Below are positions 5,940 to 6,055 of a DNA stretch of 6,055 bases, piece by piece. The DNA comes from Acidobacteriota bacterium (GTDB taxonomy: Bacteria > Acidobacteriota > Vicinamibacteria > Vicinamibacterales > JAFNAJ01). The translations under genes were made by a program, and so were the position numbers. The stretch lies in NCBI GenBank assembly GCA_017860085.1, contig JAFNAJ010000171.1:1-6055 (forward strand), in the 5' to 3' direction. Each line of letters begins with the position of its first letter. Position 1 is the first letter of the stretch. Below the pieces are notes generated by a model. The model was not told the DNA's origin, did no database searches, and saw nothing but the letters and a program-made list of their open reading frames with translations.

Positions 5940-6055
5940 TCAGCGCGTGCGGGTCACCTTGCGAATGGCGCGCGGGGCGTCGACGTCATACCCCCTCGCG
6001 TGGGCCAGGTGCATGGCCAGCAGCTGGCCAGGCACGACCATCGTCATCGGCGACA
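5940..6055 (-). CDS. SIS-domain sugar-phosphate enzyme, C-terminal end (partial)
   Basis: Reading the minus strand from the right edge to a TGA at 5940-5942 gives 37 residues: a short SPMTMV lead, then VVPGQLLAMHLAHARGYDVD and APRAIRKVTRTR. The pattern P-x-Q-L-L-A-x-x-x-A-x-x-x-G-x-D-x-D-x-P-R-x-x-x-K-V-T is the C-terminal signature of tandem-SIS proteins. These include the isomerase half of GlmS (VPLQLLSYHVA...DVDQPRNLAKSVT) and the stand-alone NagB-II/AgaS-type glucosamine-6-phosphate deaminases or isomerases. The ending in KVT followed by a short polar tail fits the stand-alone type slightly better than GlmS, whose end is usually KSVTVE. Most of the gene lies beyond the window, so amidotransferase and SIS residues cannot be checked. 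It converges on the regulator gene, and nothing links it functionally to its neighbours. Confidence 0.8.
   Translation of the reverse strand, partial: SPMTMVVPGQLLAMHLAHARGYDVDAPRAIRKVTRTR

Overview
The window is GC-rich bacterial DNA carrying four genes or gene parts. The best guess for the host is a member of the Acidobacteriota, possibly Vicinamibacteria-like. This rests on gene types rather than on any marker gene. A Ser/Thr kinase fused through one membrane helix to a large PD40/WD40-like propeller, ending in a 'TVIVNWPSLL' tail, is a form I associate with that phylum. So are short OmpR-type winged-helix proteins carrying an FHA domain, and secreted S9 prolyl oligopeptidases. No rRNA or tRNA is present to confirm the assignment.

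Layout from left to right. Positions 1-23 lie downstream of the first gene and hold a duplicated purine-rich (minus strand) 9-mer. Positions 24-2174 (minus) encode a secreted prolyl oligopeptidase of family S9A with an intact Ser-Asp-His triad. Positions 2175-2382 form a 208-bp spacer with a candidate promoter, a small palindrome and a perfect 13-bp tandem duplication. Positions 2383-5034 (minus) encode an 883-residue receptor-type Ser/Thr kinase. Positions 5035-5205 are a divergent intergenic region with a good extended -10 promoter for the kinase. Positions 5206-5847 (plus) encode a 213-residue winged-helix/FHA protein. Positions 5848-5939 are a short convergent spacer. Positions 5940-6055 (minus) are the C-terminal end of a SIS-domain sugar-phosphate enzyme that runs off the right edge.

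The most interesting part is the divergent pair at the centre-right. A membrane kinase has a probable extracytoplasmic sensor made of twelve propeller-repeat units. Back to back with it is a DNA-binding protein carrying the phosphothreonine-recognition FHA domain. The architecture resembles the mycobacterial PknH/EmbR pair but is smaller, because the regulator lacks the BTAD domain between winged helix and FHA. A one-component-like phospho-relay (sensor kinase to FHA-winged-helix regulator to promoter) is a reasonable hypothesis, but the sequence alone does not prove it. The prolyl oligopeptidase lies downstream of the kinase on the same strand. It appears to have its own promoter, so it could be a co-regulated output or simply a neighbour.

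No CRISPR array, insertion sequence, integrase, tRNA or rRNA gene was seen.
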